DNA of 64,000 bases from Winogradskya consettensis (GCF_018332715.1 NZ_BOQP01000050.1:123607-187606); one strand, 5' to 3'; shown: positions 16,296-27,103, counted from the first letter of the stretch. Program-made: numbers and translations. Notes: generated by a model not told the origin, from the sequence alone.

Positions 16296-17639
16296 TCAGG
16301 GTAGCCGCTCGTGCGGATGTCGCCGGGATGCGGCGATGACCAGCAAAGCAATCACGCTCAGGGCCGCCATGATCACGAAGGGTAGGGTGTAGCCGTTCAA
16401 CGTGGTGAGGGCGGCGAGGCCGAGCGCGCCACCGATCTGGCGGGTGGCATTGATGAGTCCCCCGGCCGTGCCCGAGTCAGCAGCGGGCACGCCGTTCGCG
16501 GACAGGCCGGTGAGCTGGACGAAGACCGCGCCCAGGCCGAGGCCTACCAGAATGGTCGGCGCGACCAGGTCGAGCAGCAGGTCGGCATCAGCGGGGGTGC
16601 GCGAGAGCCAGAGGAGTCCTGCGGCGAGCACGGCGAACCCGCCGATCAGTGTGCTCGTGGCGCCGGCCCGGAGCGCGATCCGGGGCGCCACGGAGGAGCT
16701 GATCATGATCATGACGGCAAGGGGAAGCTGGGTCAGTCCCGCATGCAGCGGTGAGTAGTGCAGGACCTGCTGCTGGTAGAGCGGCAAGAGGTAGAACAGT
16801 CCGATCCAGATGGCACCCAGCAGCAGCATCGTCAGGTTCGCGACGGCCACGTCACGGATCTTGATCAGCGTCGGTGAGATCAGGGGTTGCGTCGCCCGGG
16901 TCTGCCACCACACGAACGCGGCGAGCAGCACGGCGCCGCCGAGAAGGGCGACAACCGGCCCGGAGTTGGGTAACCCACCTGCCCCGTACGTGAACGAGAG
17001 CAACCCGGCGGTGAGCAGAACGGTGCCCGGCACATCGAGGCGGCGTCCAGGTTCCGGTTTGTCCGGCCGCACCGCGCGGGCGGCGCCGAGGAGAACGGCC
17101 AGTCCGAGCGGCACCGTGGCCAGGAAGATCCCTCGCCAACCCCACAGCTGGGTGAGGACACCGCCGAGCAGGACCCCGGCGGCGCCTCCGGCACCGGATA
17201 CGGCGCCCCAGATCCCGAGTGCCCGGCCGCGTTCGCGGCCCGGCGGGAACGCGGCCAGCACCAGGGCGAGCGCCGCAGGGGCGACCAGTGCCGCGGCGAT
17301 GCCTTGGACGGCGCGCGCGATGATCAGCAGGACGCCTGAGTTGGCCACGCCCGCGACGGTCACCGCGACGATGAACAGGGTGAGGCCGCCGAGGAAGACC
17401 CGGCGGCGCCCGGCCAGGTCGGCGATCCGGCCGCCGGGCAGCAGCAGTGCACCGAAGACCAGGACGTACGCGTTGACCACCCACGCCAGGCCGGACGGCG
17501 ACAGGTGCAGCCCGTCCCGGAGCTGGGGTAACGCGATGTTCACGATCGAGGTGCTCAGCACGACGAGGAACTGGGCGGCGGCGAGGAACCCCAGTGCTGT
17601 CCAGGCTTTGCGTCCGGTGGCCACGCGTACGTCGGTCAT
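16296..17639 (-). CDS. MFS transporter, DHA2 (EmrB/QacA-like) drug-efflux type
   Basis: The protein of about 447 residues has many hydrophobic helices and the MFS signature loop GRIADLAGRRRVFLGG between helices 2 and 3. It also has the efflux motif C-like segment GAVSGAGGAAGVLLGGVL and N-terminal motif D1-like residues (STSIVNIALPQL). The ATG at 17639 lies immediately beyond the oxygenase stop; GTG 17642 is an alternative. Its place between a carotenoid-cleavage-type oxygenase and a TetR gene suggests it exports the oxygenase substrate or product, or a toxic analogue. The substrate is not determinable. Confidence 0.87.
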   Translation of the reverse strand: MTDVRVATGRKAWTALGFLAAAQFLVVLSTSIVNIALPQLRDGLHLSPSGLAWVVNAYVLVFGALLLPGGRIADLAGRRRVFLGGLTLFIVAVTVAGVANSGVLLIIARAVQGIAAALVAPAALALVLAAFPPGRERGRALGIWGAVSGAGGAAGVLLGGVLTQLWGWRGIFLATVPLGLAVLLGAARAVRPDKPEPGRRLDVPGTVLLTAGLLSFTYGAGGLPNSGPVVALLGGAVLLAAFVWWQTRATQPLISPTLIKIRDVAVANLTMLLLGAIWIGLFYLLPLYQQQVLHYSPLHAGLTQLPLAVMIMISSSVAPRIALRAGATSTLIGGFAVLAAGLLWLSRTPADADLLLDLVAPTILVGLGLGAVFVQLTGLSANGVPAADSGTAGGLINATRQIGGALGLAALTTLNGYTLPFVIMAALSVIALLVIAASRRHPHERLP

Positions 17640-17642
17640 CAC

Positions 17643-18986
<1,344 letters not shown>

Positions 18987-19000
18987 TGCTTCTCCTTTTT

Positions 19001-19022
19001 GTGAGTATGTCCTCACACTCAC
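19001..19022. promoter_or_regulatory. Operator palindrome before the oxygenase-MFS-TetR operon
   Basis: A 22-bp near-palindrome with half-sites GTGAGT and ACTCAC, plus inner matching TG/CA, sits directly in front of the ribosome binding site of the oxygenase gene. A second, even more symmetrical copy is at 19989-20010. It is the most likely target of the TetR protein encoded in the operon. Confidence 0.7.
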
Positions 19023-19097
19023 ATTTTTCCGGACCTGTCCGTCGGCAAACCACGGACGGGACTCTCGTTTGTTCGTCAGGCCCGCTTCATCGGTCGT

Positions 19098-19550
19098 TCA
19101 TGAACGCTGCGAGCGAACCGCAGTAGCAGCGAGGCCTTCCAGCCAGATCCGAATGGAAGCGGTCAGCATCGCCCGTGCCCGATCGGAGTCGGCGATCACC
19201 ACTGGACCGGCCCAGCTCTCCTCAGTCACGACCCGGGTGCCGCCACCGTCGCGGGTGAACGTCCACATGTGCATGCCCTCGATACCCGCTGCTGGTCCGC
19301 CCCATAATGTGCGACGCTGCGGCTCGACAGCGTGGATTCTGGAGTTGATGGACAGCCCACCGGTCTCCCAATGAAACAACGCGCCGGTCACGAACGGACC
19401 GTCGAGCCGGGCGACAGTCACATCCGCACGCCATGCGGTCCAGTTGTTGATGTCGGTGTGCAACGTCCACACATCCGCCAACGGCGCATCAACATGGATG
19501 GCGTCGCGCACAATGACCGGCGCACTTCTATCGATGTCCTGCGCTGTCAT
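19098..19550 (-). CDS. SRPBCC (START/polyketide-cyclase fold) family protein
   Basis: The 150-residue protein fits the SRPBCC superfamily: an N-terminal strand and helix (IHVDAPLADVWTLHTDINNW, a hallmark start), a central RLDGPFVTGALFHWETGG segment, and a long C-terminal helix (RARAMLTASIRIWLEGLA). These small hydrophobic-cavity proteins bind or cyclise lipids and polyketides or act in stress responses. It lies 76 bp upstream of the oxygenase operon's operator in the same direction. It may be cotranscribed, but the operator between them suggests separate control. Confidence 0.8.
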   Translation of the reverse strand: MTAQDIDRSAPVIVRDAIHVDAPLADVWTLHTDINNWTAWRADVTVARLDGPFVTGALFHWETGGLSINSRIHAVEPQRRTLWGGPAAGIEGMHMWTFTRDGGGTRVVTEESWAGPVVIADSDRARAMLTASIRIWLEGLAATAVRSQRS

Positions 19551-19752
19551 GACAGAGCCTGGATACGGTCGGCCGAGCCGACGACGAACGCTGCGGCCGG
19601 TCGTACCGCGAGGACCGCGGAGGCTCCCTCATTGATTTGGGTCATGGGTAACACGCGAGCCCCTCGGAGCTAGGTACAGAAGGCCGGCTTACTCTGAACG
19701 CGCTGGCCCCGACGGCATATGCAACCGTCCGTAGTTGCGTTCGGCCAGATCT

Positions 19753-19782
19753 CCGGCTGAATCCGGCCAGAACCGGCCGGTT
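19753..19782. repeat. 10-bp-period CCGGCTG repeat, copy 2
   Basis: Units CCGGCTGAAT, CCGGCCAGAA and CCGGCCGGTT in register, followed by CCCGACGAAC. Matches the copies at 10749, 22680, 27149 and 28190. Confidence 0.7.
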
Positions 19783-19805
19783 CCCGACGAACTCGGCTCG
19801 GGGGT

Positions 19806-20010
19806 ACGTCTTGCGTCCGGTCGCAGTGCGGTCGCTTGTCGTCATCCAGCCTTGTGCGGTGGTGATCCGCGCCTGCGGCGGCAGGCGGGTGGGTCACCGC
19901 CCCGGAGCGGGCCGGCGTGAAATCAGTGGTGAGGTCGTCGAGATCGGCACGCCCGGCCAAGCCCGGGGCCAGATCGAGGACTCACATTGTGAGTGTATCC
20001 TCACACTCAC
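19806..20010 (-). pseudogene. Decayed duplicate of the MFS-oxygenase-operator module
   Basis: Three pieces occur in the same order as in the intact operon. At 19806-19845 the minus strand encodes TATGRKTYPRAEF, matching the MFS N-terminus VATGRKAWTALGF. At 19917-19981 it encodes RADLDDLTTDF, matching RTDLDDLTTDF of the oxygenase; the DNA is also similar to 18003-18068. At 19989-20010 lies a copy of the operator. About 920 bp of oxygenase sequence is missing between the last two. I infer a segmental duplication followed by large deletions. Confidence 0.65.
19989..20010. promoter_or_regulatory. Second copy of the GTGAGTGT/ACACTCAC operator
   Basis: The 22-bp palindrome has perfect 8-bp half-sites GTGAGTGT and ACACTCAC with a 6-base centre. 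It differs from the copy at 19001-19022 at a few inner positions. It now lies about 110 bp upstream of an unrelated HTH-NB-ARC regulator gene and could have captured it for TetR control. Confidence 0.6.
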
Positions 20011-20122
20011 TCGCCTAGCTTCGGACGGTGCACTTGCTTGTCGGTCAGTCCCGCTACGTCGGCCCTGCATGAGCGGCGAAGGCGAACCGCGGCGAGGCTT
20101 TCAGTCAGACCAAGGGGATGCG

Positions 20123-22687
20123 ATGGAAACGGACTTCCCGTTACCGGGTAATGCGATGGATGTAGCCGGTTTCGTCGCGGCTCTGCACAACGTGAAGGTA
20201 TGGGCCGGCAATCCGTCACTGGAGGAATTACGCCGACGCACGGGGGTGGCCAGCAGCACGCTGTCGGATGCGTTCAGTTCGCGGCGCCGTCGCATACCGT
20301 CACTGGACATCGTGCGGGCGGTGATCCGCGCCTGCGGCGGTGGGCCGCCCGATGTCGTCGCCTGGGAACGGGCCTGGCGTGCACTCGCGGAACGGATTGA
20401 TGCGGGGAAGACCACCGACCCCACCTCCGGCATCGGCACGGGAAAAGTCGCGGTGCCTCGGCAACTACCGCCCGACGTTGCGGGTTTCACCGGCCGACGC
20501 CAGAGCATGGAAGCCTTGCGCGCCACGCACCCGCGAACACCCGCCACGATCATCGCGGGCACCGCCGGCGTCGGCAAGACCACACTTGCTGTGCATTGGG
20601 CACACCACATCGCCGATCGCTATCCCGACGGTCAGCTCTATCTCGACCTACGCGGGCACTCCAGCGACCAGACAATCTCCCCCGTCGAGGCGCTGTCGCT
20701 GCTGCTGCAGTCGTTGGGCGTACCGGCGGAAAAGGTCCCGGCTGAACTGTCGCTGCAGACCGGTCTCTACCGCTCGCTGCTGGCCGACCGGCGGGTCCTG
20801 GTGATCCTGGACAACGTCGTCGACACCGCGCACGTACGCCCGTTGCTGCCCGGCGGCGCGGGCTGCCACGCGCTGATAACCAGCCGGAATGCCTTGACCG
20901 GTCTGGTGGTCCGCGAGAGCGCCGCGCGGATCACCCTTGAAACGCTGGACGCCGCAGAGTCGGTGGAGCTGCTCATCCGTCAGCTCGGCCGGGCACGGGT
21001 GGAGGCGGAGCCTGGCACGGCGATCGAACTGGCAACCCTGTGCGCGCACCTGCCGCTGGCCCTGCGCATCGTCGCCGCTAACCTTGCCGCCCGGCCCCGC
21101 CAGAGTATCGCCGGTGCGGTGCAGGACCTGCACAAGACCGACCTGCTGGGCCGGTTGCAGGTCATCGGTGATCCAGAGATCGCGGTGACCGCCGCCTTCG
21201 ATGTGTCATACCGGGCTCTACCGGGCGAGACGCAGCGATTGTTCCGGCTCATCGGCCTGGTGCCCGGCCCCGAGATCAGCCGGGAGACGGCTGCGGTGCT
21301 ACTCGACCGCGACCTCGACGACCCGGTGCCCGAGCTGGACGAGTTACTGGCCGCGCATCTGATCGCCGAGGCCACACCGAACCGTTTTCGCAGTCACGAT
21401 CTGCTCGCGTTGTACGCTCGCCGACAAGCTGGCGCCGAGCCGGACGACGTCCGCGAGAAAGCACTCGACAGACTCTTCTCCTGGTATTTACTGAGTTCCG
21501 AGGCCGCGGTCGAGATACTCATCCCCGCCGCCTGGTGGCAGCAGAAGCATGCTGACCTGGTTTGCATCGGCGAAGCACACCGCTTCTCCGGGCCGCCGGA
21601 AGCGCAGGCGTGGCTCAGGACAGAACTCGCCAACCTGACGGCGGCCGCGTCCCATGCCGCACAGCACGGTCCTGCTCCGTTCGCCTGGTACCTGGCCCAT
21701 ACCCTCGCCGGGTTTCTCTACTCCCGCGGCGACACCGTGGCCCTGCTTTCCGTAGCCCGCGCCGGGTTGCGCGCAGCGGAGTCCGTCGACAACGCTTTCG
21801 GCCGGGCGAACGGCCACATGACGATGTCGCTGGCGAACACGCAACTGCGCGATCTGCGCGCGGCGGCGAAGGACTTGGCAGCCGCCCGGGAGCAGTATCG
21901 GCGCGCCGACGATCCCCGCAGCGCCCTCGCCGCGTCCAACAATCTGGGCGACCTCCTGGTCCGGCTCGGCGAGATCGACTGGGCCGAACAGCTTCTCGAG
22001 AAAATCATCGCCGATCCCCGGGTCCAGCAATGGGTAGGCGGCAACGAGTACAGCAATCTGGCCATGACACGGCGGATCCGCGGCGATTACACGGACGCAC
22101 AACGGCTGGAAAAGATCGGCCAGCAACTCGCGATCCGCGATGGCAACCTGCGGCTGGCCGCACCCGCCAAAGTCGGCCTCGCCATGACCCATCTCGAGCT
22201 GGGCGAGCCGGCTGCGGCCGAGCCTCTTCTCCGATCGGCTTACGCCACGGTGCGCGAGACGAGCAGCGACATCGATCTGTACGACACGGTCGCCGGGCTC
22301 CTCCTGGTCTGCGCACGGACCGGGCGGCACGACGAAGCCGCGGACTGGGCAGCCGACCTGGAGGCGTTGCTGGAGCGGGGCATCTGCAGCTACAGCGGTG
22401 ACGACTGGGCGCATACCGCGCTTGTCGAGGCCCACTTGGCAGCGGGCCGCCCCGAGGAAGCCTTGGCCATCGGCGAGCCAGCGCTCACAGAGAACGAACG
22501 AGCGGGGTACCGGCTGCCCGCGATGCGGTTACGCATCCGGCTCGGCCGAGCCCAGGTGAAGCTCGGGAACTCGACGGCTGCCCGTGCCTTCTGGGACGAG
22601 GCCCTCGGCTACGCGAAGGAACAAAATCTGCCCGATGGCATTCGCATCGAATCCGAGTTGTCCGCCCTGACGGCGGGATCCGGCTGA
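20123..22687 (+). CDS. HTH-NB-ARC-TPR (STAND-class) regulator, paralog 1
   Basis: The 854-residue protein has an Xre-like N-terminal helix-turn-helix (NPSLEELRRRTGVASSTLSD, about residues 30-70). An NB-ARC ATPase follows with Walker A GTAGVGKTT (147-155), VLVILDNVVD and HLPLALRIV, and then a long C-terminal TPR-like superhelix (for example ASNNLGDLLVRLGEIDWAEQ). STAND proteins of this form act as signal-dependent switches, usually transcriptional. It is clearly paralogous to the gene at 24482 over its whole length, and the two flank a Ser/Thr kinase. The ATG at 20123 has AAGGGG upstream. The stop codon falls inside repeat copy 3. Confidence 0.85.
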   Translation: METDFPLPGNAMDVAGFVAALHNVKVWAGNPSLEELRRRTGVASSTLSDAFSSRRRRIPSLDIVRAVIRACGGGPPDVVAWERAWRALAERIDAGKTTDPTSGIGTGKVAVPRQLPPDVAGFTGRRQSMEALRATHPRTPATIIAGTAGVGKTTLAVHWAHHIADRYPDGQLYLDLRGHSSDQTISPVEALSLLLQSLGVPAEKVPAELSLQTGLYRSLLADRRVLVILDNVVDTAHVRPLLPGGAGCHALITSRNALTGLVVRESAARITLETLDAAESVELLIRQLGRARVEAEPGTAIELATLCAHLPLALRIVAANLAARPRQSIAGAVQDLHKTDLLGRLQVIGDPEIAVTAAFDVSYRALPGETQRLFRLIGLVPGPEISRETAAVLLDRDLDDPVPELDELLAAHLIAEATPNRFRSHDLLALYARRQAGAEPDDVREKALDRLFSWYLLSSEAAVEILIPAAWWQQKHADLVCIGEAHRFSGPPEAQAWLRTELANLTAAASHAAQHGPAPFAWYLAHTLAGFLYSRGDTVALLSVARAGLRAAESVDNAFGRANGHMTMSLANTQLRDLRAAAKDLAAAREQYRRADDPRSALAASNNLGDLLVRLGEIDWAEQLLEKIIADPRVQQWVGGNEYSNLAMTRRIRGDYTDAQRLEKIGQQLAIRDGNLRLAAPAKVGLAMTHLELGEPAAAEPLLRSAYATVRETSSDIDLYDTVAGLLLVCARTGRHDEAADWAADLEALLERGICSYSGDDWAHTALVEAHLAAGRPEEALAIGEPALTENERAGYRLPAMRLRIRLGRAQVKLGNSTAARAFWDEALGYAKEQNLPDGIRIESELSALTAGSG

Positions 22688-22709
22688 ATCCGGCTGGATC
22701 CGGCCGGCT
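22680..22709. repeat. 10-bp-period CCGGCTG repeat, copy 3
   Basis: Units CCGGCTGAAT, CCGGCTGGAT and CCGGCCGGCT, followed by GGAATCGG. The first unit contains the TGA stop of the preceding NB-ARC gene. About 180 bp upstream of the kinase start. Confidence 0.7.
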
Positions 22710-22889
22710 GGAATCGGTCGCGTACCCACGTGTCTTCAGAGGGGGCGGAGGGAGATGAGGGAGCCGGTTTGTCCCTTCGCCACCTGCGGCGCAGCGGTGC
22801 GGGCAGCAGTCATGTCTACCCGGCGAGAGGCCGCCGAGCCACTCGTTCACCGCTCCACGGATTGGTCGTCTGACGTTAGGATCCGCGCC

Positions 22890-24470
22890 ATGTCCACTCC
22901 GCTACGCCCCCGAGATCCTCACCGTCTCGGTGGCTACACCCTGCTGTCGCGGCTCGGCGAAGGAGGCATGGGGGCGGTATTCCTCGGCCGCGACGACAGC
23001 GGCCGGTTCGCGGCGATCAAAGTCATCCGCTCCGAGTACGCCGCCGATGCCGAGTTCCGCGGACGATTCCGCAGCGAGGTCAACCGTGCACGCCAGGTCC
23101 CGCCCTTCTGCACGGCAGCGGTGCTCGACGCCGACCCCGAGCACGAGACGCCGTACCTGGTCGTCGAGTACGTCGACGGCCCCAGCCTGACCGAGGTCGT
23201 CGAGGAGAACGGCCCGCTGACCGGCGGCAACCTCTACAGTGTGGCCGTCGGGATCGCCACCGCCATCGCCGCGATCCACGGCGCCGGGGTCATCCACCGC
23301 GACCTCAAGCCACGCAACGTGCTGTTCTCGCTGGGAAATCCGAAGGTCATCGACTTCGGCATCGCTCGCGCCGTCGAGATCACCAGCAAACACACCAAGA
23401 CTGATCAGATGGTCGGCACCGTCGCCTACATGGCACCGGAACGCTTCGACTCCGACGGCTCCCTGACCGGGCCCGCCGCCGACGTGTTCGCGTGGGGTGC
23501 CGTCATCTCCTACGCAGGCACGGGCAGGACCCCGTTCGCCGGTGACACCCCCGCCGTCACCGCGGCGAAGATCCTCACCCAGCCACCCGAGCTCGGCGGG
23601 CTGCCCGAACAGCTCAAACTGATCGTCGCCCGTACCCTCGCCAAAGACCCGCGCGAGCGTCCCACCGCCCAGCAGTTGCTGGAGATGCTGCTCTCGGGCG
23701 AGGCCAGCCAGCCCGCGGCCCTCGCCGAACGGCCCGAACTACGCCAGGCGGCCCAGGCCGTCCGGCGCCCGCCGGTGAAACGGCGAACCTCTCGTGCCAC
23801 GTACGCCATCAGGGCCGTCGCCGCCCTGGGGTTAGCGGTCGTCGTTGCCGACATGGGAACTCATGCCTTGACGAACAGCGAGGTGCACAGTGACCAGGCA
23901 CTGATGGAGTTCGACGGGTCGGTAGTGCCGGTGGCGGGCCCGCGAGCCGCACAGCCGAAGACGACGAACCTTCGATCGTGGAAGGAGACCGACGACAATC
24001 AGGGCCGATGCGCGTGGGGTGTGGACGGCCTCGAGGTGGTCAACAAGAACTCGACCTCGTACGCCTGCGACGGCCCCACGACGGCGTTCTCCGGGGACCA
24101 GGACATAGCCGCCGAGGTGCGACTGGTCGGAGCGCAAGCGTGCTTCCTTCTGCGGTTCCGCTGGGTGAAGAGCGCCCGTTACGAGCTGACCGCCTGCGAG
24201 GAGGGCATGACACTGTCGTTCGTCGCCGGCGGTGTGACGACCGAGCTGGGCACTGCAGAGCAGTTGGGCTGGGACGCCGGGACCGACCAGGATCTACGGG
24301 TCGAGTTGCGCGGCGCAGAAGCTTTCGTCTTCGACAACGACGTGGGCGTGATCAGGGCTGCGCTCCCCAGCACCGGACCGGCCGAGGGCAGGATTGTCCT
24401 CGGCGCGACCGTCCCCGAGGGCACCGGCGGTGGGTTGATTCTGCGTAGCGTGACCGTCGACGAGCAGTAG
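22890..24470 (+). CDS. Receptor-type serine/threonine protein kinase (PknB-like)
   Basis: This 526-residue protein has a complete Hanks-type kinase domain: glycine loop LGEGGMGAVF (22-31), ATP-binding Lys44 in AAIKVI, catalytic loop HRDLKPRN (136-143), DFG (155-157), and the activation segment GTVAYMAPERF. One transmembrane helix follows (about 306-323) and then an extracellular domain of about 200 residues with four Cys and a beta-rich, lectin-like look, not PASTA repeats. The ATG at 22890 starts the domain directly; the frame is open upstream to 22755. It sits between two paralogous STAND regulators in the same orientation, 11 bases before the second. Confidence 0.9.
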   Translation: MSTPLRPRDPHRLGGYTLLSRLGEGGMGAVFLGRDDSGRFAAIKVIRSEYAADAEFRGRFRSEVNRARQVPPFCTAAVLDADPEHETPYLVVEYVDGPSLTEVVEENGPLTGGNLYSVAVGIATAIAAIHGAGVIHRDLKPRNVLFSLGNPKVIDFGIARAVEITSKHTKTDQMVGTVAYMAPERFDSDGSLTGPAADVFAWGAVISYAGTGRTPFAGDTPAVTAAKILTQPPELGGLPEQLKLIVARTLAKDPRERPTAQQLLEMLLSGEASQPAALAERPELRQAAQAVRRPPVKRRTSRATYAIRAVAALGLAVVVADMGTHALTNSEVHSDQALMEFDGSVVPVAGPRAAQPKTTNLRSWKETDDNQGRCAWGVDGLEVVNKNSTSYACDGPTTAFSGDQDIAAEVRLVGAQACFLLRFRWVKSARYELTACEEGMTLSFVAGGVTTELGTAEQLGWDAGTDQDLRVELRGAEAFVFDNDVGVIRAALPSTGPAEGRIVLGATVPEGTGGGLILRSVTVDEQ

Positions 24471-24481
24471 CGGCCGACGGG

Positions 24482-27103
24482 GTGAACAGCGAACCAGGTC
24501 CTGCACTCACGCGCGTGCAGATCGAAGCGGATCGGAAATTCCCGGTACCGTACGAACCGAGCGGCGTCGCCGAGTTCGTGCGTGCCCTGCGCGATGCCAA
24601 GGTGTGGGGTGGCAATCCCTCGCTGGAGGAGCTACGACGGCGTACCGGGATCGCCAGCAGCACGCTGTCGGATGCGCTGAACACCCAGCGCCGGCGGCTT
24701 CCACCACTCGACATCGTCCGCTCGCTGGTGCAGGCCTGCGGCGCCGACTCCACGGAGACAGCCCGCTGGGAACAGGCATGGCGGACCCTGTTCGAGCACC
24801 TCAGGACTGCTGAGCCGACGACACCCACGGATGCGGCCGGCGAGCTGGACGCTTGGATCCCCCGTCAGCTCCCGTCGGACGTCGCCGGCTTCACCGGCCG
24901 TCAGACGGCCCTGACCGAAGTGCTCACCGCCATCGAGGACGCATCGGCGACCGTCATCACCGGCACCGCAGGCGTCGGGAAAACCACGCTGGCCGTCCAC
25001 GCCGCGCACCACATCGCCGACCGCTTCCCGGACGGTCAGCTCTATCTCGACCTGCGCGGATACTCCAGCGACCCCACGATCTCGCCCGAAGAGGCGTTAC
25101 CCCTTCTCCTGCAGTCGCTCGGTGTGCCCGTCGACCGGGTGCCGCCGCAGTTCGCCCTGCAAATCGGTCTCTACCGGTCTCTGCTGGCCACCCGCCGCGT
25201 GCTGGTCGTGCTGGACAACGTCATCGACACCATCGACGTACGCCCCCTGCTGCCGGGCGGACGGGGCTGCCACGCGCTGATCACGAGTCGTCACGCCCTC
25301 ACCGGTCTGGTCGTCCGCGAAGGGGCAGCCCGGATCACACTGGACCTCTTCGATCCGGCGGAGTCGAGGGACCTGCTCACCGTGCACCTCGGTGCGACAC
25401 GGGTACGGGCGGAACCCGACGCCGCGGCGCAGCTGGCTCACTTGTGCGCACACCTGCCGCTAGCGCTGCGGATCGTGGCCGCCAACGTGTCGGCTCGTTG
25501 CGGCCATACTCTCGACGCCACCGTCCGCGAGCTTCGCAATGCGGACCCACTCGATCGTCTCAGGGTGGTCGGCGACCCGGAGAGTGCCGTCGCGGCCGCA
25601 TTCGACGTGTCCTACCACGCGCTGCCAGACTCTGCGCAGCGACTGTTCCGGCTTCTCGGGCTCGTACCCGGCCCGGAGATCGGCCAGGAGGCGGCCGCGG
25701 TCCTGCTCGGCCGGCCGCCGATCGACCCGGTCCCGGAGATCGAGGAACTGCTCGCCGCCCATCTCCTGTTCGAAGTCATGCCGGGCCGGTACCGCACCCA
25801 CGATCTGCTTGCCCGGTACGCCCGCCACCGGGCCGGTGACGAACCGGAAGCCATGCTCAGGCTGTTCTCCTGGTATCTGCTGAGCGCAGATGCCGCGACG
25901 GAAGTGCTGTTCCCCGGCCGATCCGTCCGGGACCGGACCGCCCTGGCGCTGACCGGAGAACCACACCGGTGCGCCGATGCCCCGGCCGCAGCCGCCTGGC
26001 TGACCCTTGAGATGACCAACATGACTGCCGTCGTGTCCCGAGCAGCCGAGAACAACCTGGCACCGTTCGCCTGGCACCTCGTCCACAGCCTCAGCTGGTT
26101 CCTGTACAGCCGAGCCGGCGCGGGCCTGTCCACCATGATGGACATGGCCAAGGCCGGGATCCGCACCGCCGAGGCAGCCGACGACCCCCTCGGCCGCGCC
26201 AACTGTCACCTGTCGCTCGCCCTGGCCAGCACCAGGCTGCGCAACTCGGACGCACCAATCGCCGACTTCACCGCGGCCCGGGAACAGTATCTGCGGGCCG
26301 GTGACGTCCGCAGCGCGATGATCGCGTCGAACAACCTCGGCGACATCTGCATCCGCACCGGCGACATCACGAAGGCAACGCGCGTCTTCGAGGACATCGT
26401 CGCTGACGAGACCACCTCAGCAGAGAGGGATGGCAGCGAGCACGGCAACCTTGCCACCGTGCGGCGTATCCGCGGCGAGTATGCCGACGCGCAGCAGCAG
26501 GCCGCGACCTATCACGCGATAGCGGTACACGGAGGCGACCCGCTTCTGGTCGCCAATGCCGAGGTGACGATGGCGATGACCCATGTCGTGCTCGGTGAAC
26601 CGGAGCTCGCTGAGCCCCTGCTGCGATCTGCCCTCGCGGCGGCAGAAGAAACCGGAAGTGACATCGACCGGTACGACGTACTGGCCGGTCTCGTCCTGGT
26701 CTGCGCACGAACCGGACGCCACGACGAGGCGGCGACCTGGTCGGCGCTGCTCAGCGATCTGCTCGACCGCGGCATGTGCAGCTATATCGGCGACGACTGG
26801 GCCCACGCCGCAATGGTGGAAGCGCACCTGGCCGCCGCGCGTCCTCGCGCTGCACTGACGACGGGTCTGGCCGCACTGGCAGAGCATCACCGCTCAGGAT
26901 CCCGTCTCCCGGCGATGCGGCTGCGTATTCTGCTCGGACAGGCGCTGACAACGCTCGGCGACCTGCCGGCGGCACAGGCGATGTGGCAGGCGGCGCTGTC
27001 CTATGCTTCGACGCAGAACCTGCCCGACCGCGTTGTCATCGAGAACCTGCTGTCCACCCGCGGTGCGCCGCCCGCGGCTTGCCAGGACATCCGCACTCTA
27101 TAG
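24482..27103 (+). CDS. HTH-NB-ARC-TPR (STAND-class) regulator, paralog 2
   Basis: This 873-residue protein has the same architecture as the gene at 20123: helix-turn-helix (NPSLEELRRRTGIASSTLSD), NB-ARC with Walker A GTAGVGKTT, VLVVLDNVID and HLPLALRIV, and TPR-like repeats to the C-terminus. Long identical blocks run through all domains, so the pair arose by duplication. The GTG at 24482 follows the kinase stop by 11 bases, indicating cotranscription with the kinase. The TPR halves differ more than the HTH halves, consistent with recognition of different partners at related DNA sites; that is inference. Confidence 0.85.
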   Translation: MNSEPGPALTRVQIEADRKFPVPYEPSGVAEFVRALRDAKVWGGNPSLEELRRRTGIASSTLSDALNTQRRRLPPLDIVRSLVQACGADSTETARWEQAWRTLFEHLRTAEPTTPTDAAGELDAWIPRQLPSDVAGFTGRQTALTEVLTAIEDASATVITGTAGVGKTTLAVHAAHHIADRFPDGQLYLDLRGYSSDPTISPEEALPLLLQSLGVPVDRVPPQFALQIGLYRSLLATRRVLVVLDNVIDTIDVRPLLPGGRGCHALITSRHALTGLVVREGAARITLDLFDPAESRDLLTVHLGATRVRAEPDAAAQLAHLCAHLPLALRIVAANVSARCGHTLDATVRELRNADPLDRLRVVGDPESAVAAAFDVSYHALPDSAQRLFRLLGLVPGPEIGQEAAAVLLGRPPIDPVPEIEELLAAHLLFEVMPGRYRTHDLLARYARHRAGDEPEAMLRLFSWYLLSADAATEVLFPGRSVRDRTALALTGEPHRCADAPAAAAWLTLEMTNMTAVVSRAAENNLAPFAWHLVHSLSWFLYSRAGAGLSTMMDMAKAGIRTAEAADDPLGRANCHLSLALASTRLRNSDAPIADFTAAREQYLRAGDVRSAMIASNNLGDICIRTGDITKATRVFEDIVADETTSAERDGSEHGNLATVRRIRGEYADAQQQAATYHAIAVHGGDPLLVANAEVTMAMTHVVLGEPELAEPLLRSALAAAEETGSDIDRYDVLAGLVLVCARTGRHDEAATWSALLSDLLDRGMCSYIGDDWAHAAMVEAHLAAARPRAALTTGLAALAEHHRSGSRLPAMRLRILLGQALTTLGDLPAAQAMWQAALSYASTQNLPDRVVIENLLSTRGAPPAACQDIRTL

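Larger units (their letters stand above)
19551..20122. other. Intergenic region of decayed sequence with repeat copy 2 and a second operator
   Basis: This 570-bp stretch has no intact gene. It holds the 10-bp-period repeat (19753-19782), a scrambled duplicate of the MFS/oxygenase/operator module (19806-20010) and the leader of the HTH-NB-ARC gene, with AAGGGG 8 bases before its ATG. A 20-base sequence near 19861 (GTGATCCGCGCCTGCGGCGG) also occurs inside the NB-ARC gene near 20321. Confidence 0.6.

Noticed and set aside
20123..27103. The STAND-kinase-STAND set as an antiphage defence island
   Set aside because: N-terminal HTH domains point to transcription control; no nuclease, TIR, protease or other effector domain and no defence neighbours are visible.
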